This document shows, piece by piece, positions 22,051 through 23,780 of a stretch of DNA of 23,780 nucleotides. The position numbers and the translations under genes were made by a program. Each line of letters begins with the position of its first letter. Position 1 is the stretch's first letter. Source of the stretch: Atopobiaceae bacterium (GTDB taxonomy: Bacteria; Actinomycetota; Coriobacteriia; Coriobacteriales; Atopobiaceae); NCBI GenBank assembly GCA_017510875.1, contig JAFWLX010000201.1:1-23780 (forward strand), written 5' to 3'. The notes beneath the pieces were generated by a model. It saw nothing but the letters and a program-made list of their open reading frames with translations, searched no databases and was not told where the DNA came from.

Positions 22051-22881
22051 TTACGCGTTGGCCAGGAATGTCCACTGCCCACCGCACTTTGCAAGGGCCA
22101 GAAGCACCCCTACGTACAGGCAGGTGAGCGCCACCGCTACGCCATCGCGCGCATGCAGCTTTAGCGGATGCCAGTGAGTACGGCCAGCGCCTCCCTCGTA
22201 GCAGCGCGCATCAAGTGCGCGCGAGAGTCCGTTAGCATGCCGCAGGCTGCTTGCAAGCAGGGATACCACCACAGGAACTATCGCTCGAATTCGCTTGAAC
22301 ATCGACCCTTCTGCCAGACCGCCGCCACGTGCGGTTTGCGCGTCAAGAATAGCCGAAGCCTCGTCGGCAATGGTGGGAATAAACCGCAGCATAAGCGAGA
22401 AAACCATGGCAATCTCGTGCCCGGGCAAGCCAATGCGCGAGAGTGGCGCAAGTAGCGCATCAAAGGCATCGGTGAGCTGGGTGGGCGTTGTGGTGAGCAA
22501 GATAAGCGTGGCTGCAATAACGGCAATCACCAGTCGCAGCGAATAGTTGATAGCTGCCCACACGCCATCGGTGGTAATGCGGAGCGGCCCGGCTGCCACC
22601 AGAACATCACCGGTGTTTACCAGCAGCAAGTTGAAGAAGGACAGTATCAGAAGCATCGCCGCAACAGGTTGGATAGACTTGAGGACTTTTCCCGCGGGAA
22701 GGTGCGAGAGCAGTACCAGCGCAAGTGCCATCGTCCAGCCAAAGCCCAGCTGCAGAGGCGTGCGAATAAAGAAGACCGACACCATGATGGCCAACCCGCA
22801 CACAATCTTGGTGCGTGGGTCAAGTTTGTGGATGGGGGAGTCGGCAGGGATGTAGCGACCAAGGGTGATTCTAAACGCCAT
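22051..22881 (-). CDS. ecfT: EcfT transmembrane component of an ECF vitamin/metal transporter
   Basis: The start is ATG 22879-22881, after GGAGGAGG, and overlaps the last 11 bases of the upstream ATPase gene. The 276-residue membrane protein has the EcfT pattern: IPADSPIHKLDPRTKI near the N-terminus, several hydrophobic segments between about 25 and 130, then long cytoplasmic coupling helices carrying the two Ala-Arg motifs (ARGGG at 184-188 and ALDARCYEG at 222-230) that dock on the ATPases. A last hydrophobic segment (about 248-265) follows. EcfT couples ATP hydrolysis by EcfA to a substrate-binding S component. No S component is in the window, so the vitamin or metal cannot be told. Earlier annotations often call this CbiQ. 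Confidence 0.93.
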   Translation of the reverse strand: MAFRITLGRYIPADSPIHKLDPRTKIVCGLAIMVSVFFIRTPLQLGFGWTMALALVLLSHLPAGKVLKSIQPVAAMLLILSFFNLLLVNTGDVLVAAGPLRITTDGVWAAINYSLRLVIAVIAATLILLTTTPTQLTDAFDALLAPLSRIGLPGHEIAMVFSLMLRFIPTIADEASAILDAQTARGGGLAEGSMFKRIRAIVPVVVSLLASSLRHANGLSRALDARCYEGGAGRTHWHPLKLHARDGVAVALTCLYVGVLLALAKCGGQWTFLANA

Positions 22882-23740
22882 GGCTTGCCTCCTCCCCGCC
22901 AGAGTCCAGCAGCAAGGGTGCAAGCGCCTGTACCAGCTGATCTGTGGTGAGCGTATTGCCAACCTCAACGCCTAGGCGCTCAAGCTCGAGCGAGAAGCGT
23001 AGTGCATTGGGTAGCCCTAGGCCGTTGTCATGCAGAATCTGCTGCGTCTGCGCCGAGAACACCTGGTCCGGTGTTCCCTGTAGCAGCACCTTTCCCTCGT
23101 TAAGCACGATGACCTGGTTTGATGCTGCCGCATCGTCCATGGAGTGGGTTACCTGTATAACGGTTACTCCCAGTTCGTTGACGTTGCGTATGATGGAGCG
23201 CAGTTGCGCACGCCCATGCGGGTCAAGGCCTGCCATGGGCTCGTCAAGCACCAGGATATGAGGCTCCATGGCAAGGACGCCCGCCAGCGCGCACAAGCGC
23301 TGCTGGCCTCCCGAGAGATGGAAGGGCGAGGCGTCCTCGCGCCCTGAAAGACCAACCAGCTGCAGCGCCTGCCTGCAACGCAGGGCGACCTCGCTTTTGG
23401 CCAGCCCCATATTGATGGGACCGTAGGCAACATCCTCAAGTACTGTCTCGGCAAAAAGCTGCCGCTCAGGATGCTGCATCACGTACCCCACGCGTCCGTG
23501 CAGCAGCCTGCGGCGCTTGCGGTCCAAGGTGTCGATGCCATCAACAATCAGCTGTCCTGCATCGGGGACCTCTAGCGCACATAGCAGGCGCAGCAGCGTG
23601 GACTTGCCCGAGCCCGTTTGTCCCACAATGGTTGTGTAGGAACCTTTTGGGATGAGAAAGCTCACACCGTCAAGGGCAGGGTGGCGTGCCTCTCGGGCGT
23701 CGGTGTCCCCATACGAGTACGAGACTGCTTGGGCCCGCAC
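22871..23740 (-). CDS. ecfA: EcfA-type ATP-binding protein of the ECF transporter (5' end uncertain)
   Basis: This ABC ATPase powers the ECF transporter with EcfT. Numbered from GTG 23738-23740, Walker A is GQTGSGKS (40-47), the Q-loop is MQHPERQLF (88-96, a pattern typical of EcfA), the signature is LSGGQ (142-146), Walker B is ILVLDEP (162-168) and the H-loop is H199. The C-terminal tail (about 240-289) matches EcfA proteins. The GTG gives a normal N-terminus (RAQAVSYSYG), but it has no strong ribosome site and the frame stays open with a Pro/Ser/Ala-rich stretch to the window edge. The true start may therefore lie outside, or a second ATPase may be fused upstream. Whether this is EcfA1 or EcfA2 is not decided. 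Confidence 0.9.
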   Translation of the reverse strand: MRAQAVSYSYGDTDAREARHPALDGVSFLIPKGSYTTIVGQTGSGKSTLLRLLCALEVPDAGQLIVDGIDTLDRKRRRLLHGRVGYVMQHPERQLFAETVLEDVAYGPINMGLAKSEVALRCRQALQLVGLSGREDASPFHLSGGQQRLCALAGVLAMEPHILVLDEPMAGLDPHGRAQLRSIIRNVNELGVTVIQVTHSMDDAAASNQVIVLNEGKVLLQGTPDQVFSAQTQQILHDNGLGLPNALRFSLELERLGVEVGNTLTTDQLVQALAPLLLDSGGEEASHGV

Positions 23741-23780
23741 GGCGTCCGCCGGCGTGGCGGAGGAGGCCGACGGAGAGGGG

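Overview
The window looks like a GC-rich chromosome of an anaerobic actinobacterium of the class Coriobacteriia, perhaps an Olsenella or Atopobium relative. This rests on codon choice (many GAG, CTG and CTT codons), GTG starts, strong GGAGG-type ribosome sites and the long single-chain PurL; it is an inference, not a proof. Housekeeping genes (asnS, a pspA pair, purL, an ECF transporter) alternate with defence and stress modules.

Layout. 1-721 is the 3' end of asnS. Facing it are a membrane-anchored HAD phosphatase (820-2028) and then a two-gene unit of pspA and a GIDE-like membrane protein (2148-4194). A second, soluble HAD phosphatase runs forward (4531-5184) and meets a 675-residue SEC-C protein head-on across a 275-bp nested palindrome. 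The SEC-C gene is divergent from a DEAD/DEAH helicase (7797-10175). The helicase converges on an overlapping pair, a DUF2791-type ATPase and a TerB_N/TerB_C protein (10270-13565). Together these three match the components of the Shango anti-phage system (sngC, sngB, sngA), but split into two convergent units.

13570-14900 is a small toxin-antitoxin-like neighbourhood. It holds a strong forward promoter and terminator that would make an RNA of about 90 nt, a convergent 50-residue amphipathic small ORF with its own promoter, and a classic mazE-mazF pair with a palindromic operator. purL (15128-18859) follows and is trailed by a 38-bp tandem duplication, a terminator and a further inverted repeat.

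19156-21318 encodes a protein I read as an orphan CRISPR-type sensor nuclease: a TM1812/CARF-like N-terminal half, a HEPN RNase motif (R544 to H549), and a disordered Arg/Asp/Asn/Gly tail built from 15/30-bp DNA repeats. No cas gene or CRISPR array is visible in the window. Its leader carries a GGGACGGTCCC-type inverted repeat. A 43-codon ORF lies divergently, followed by a second large nested palindrome that abuts the ecfT stop codon. The window closes with ecfT and an EcfA ATPase.

The strongest candidates for new biology are the orphan CARF-HEPN protein with its repeat tail, the convergent split Shango locus with a neighbouring SEC-C gene, the small-RNA/small-peptide convergent pair, and the unusually long palindromes that sit exactly between convergent genes.
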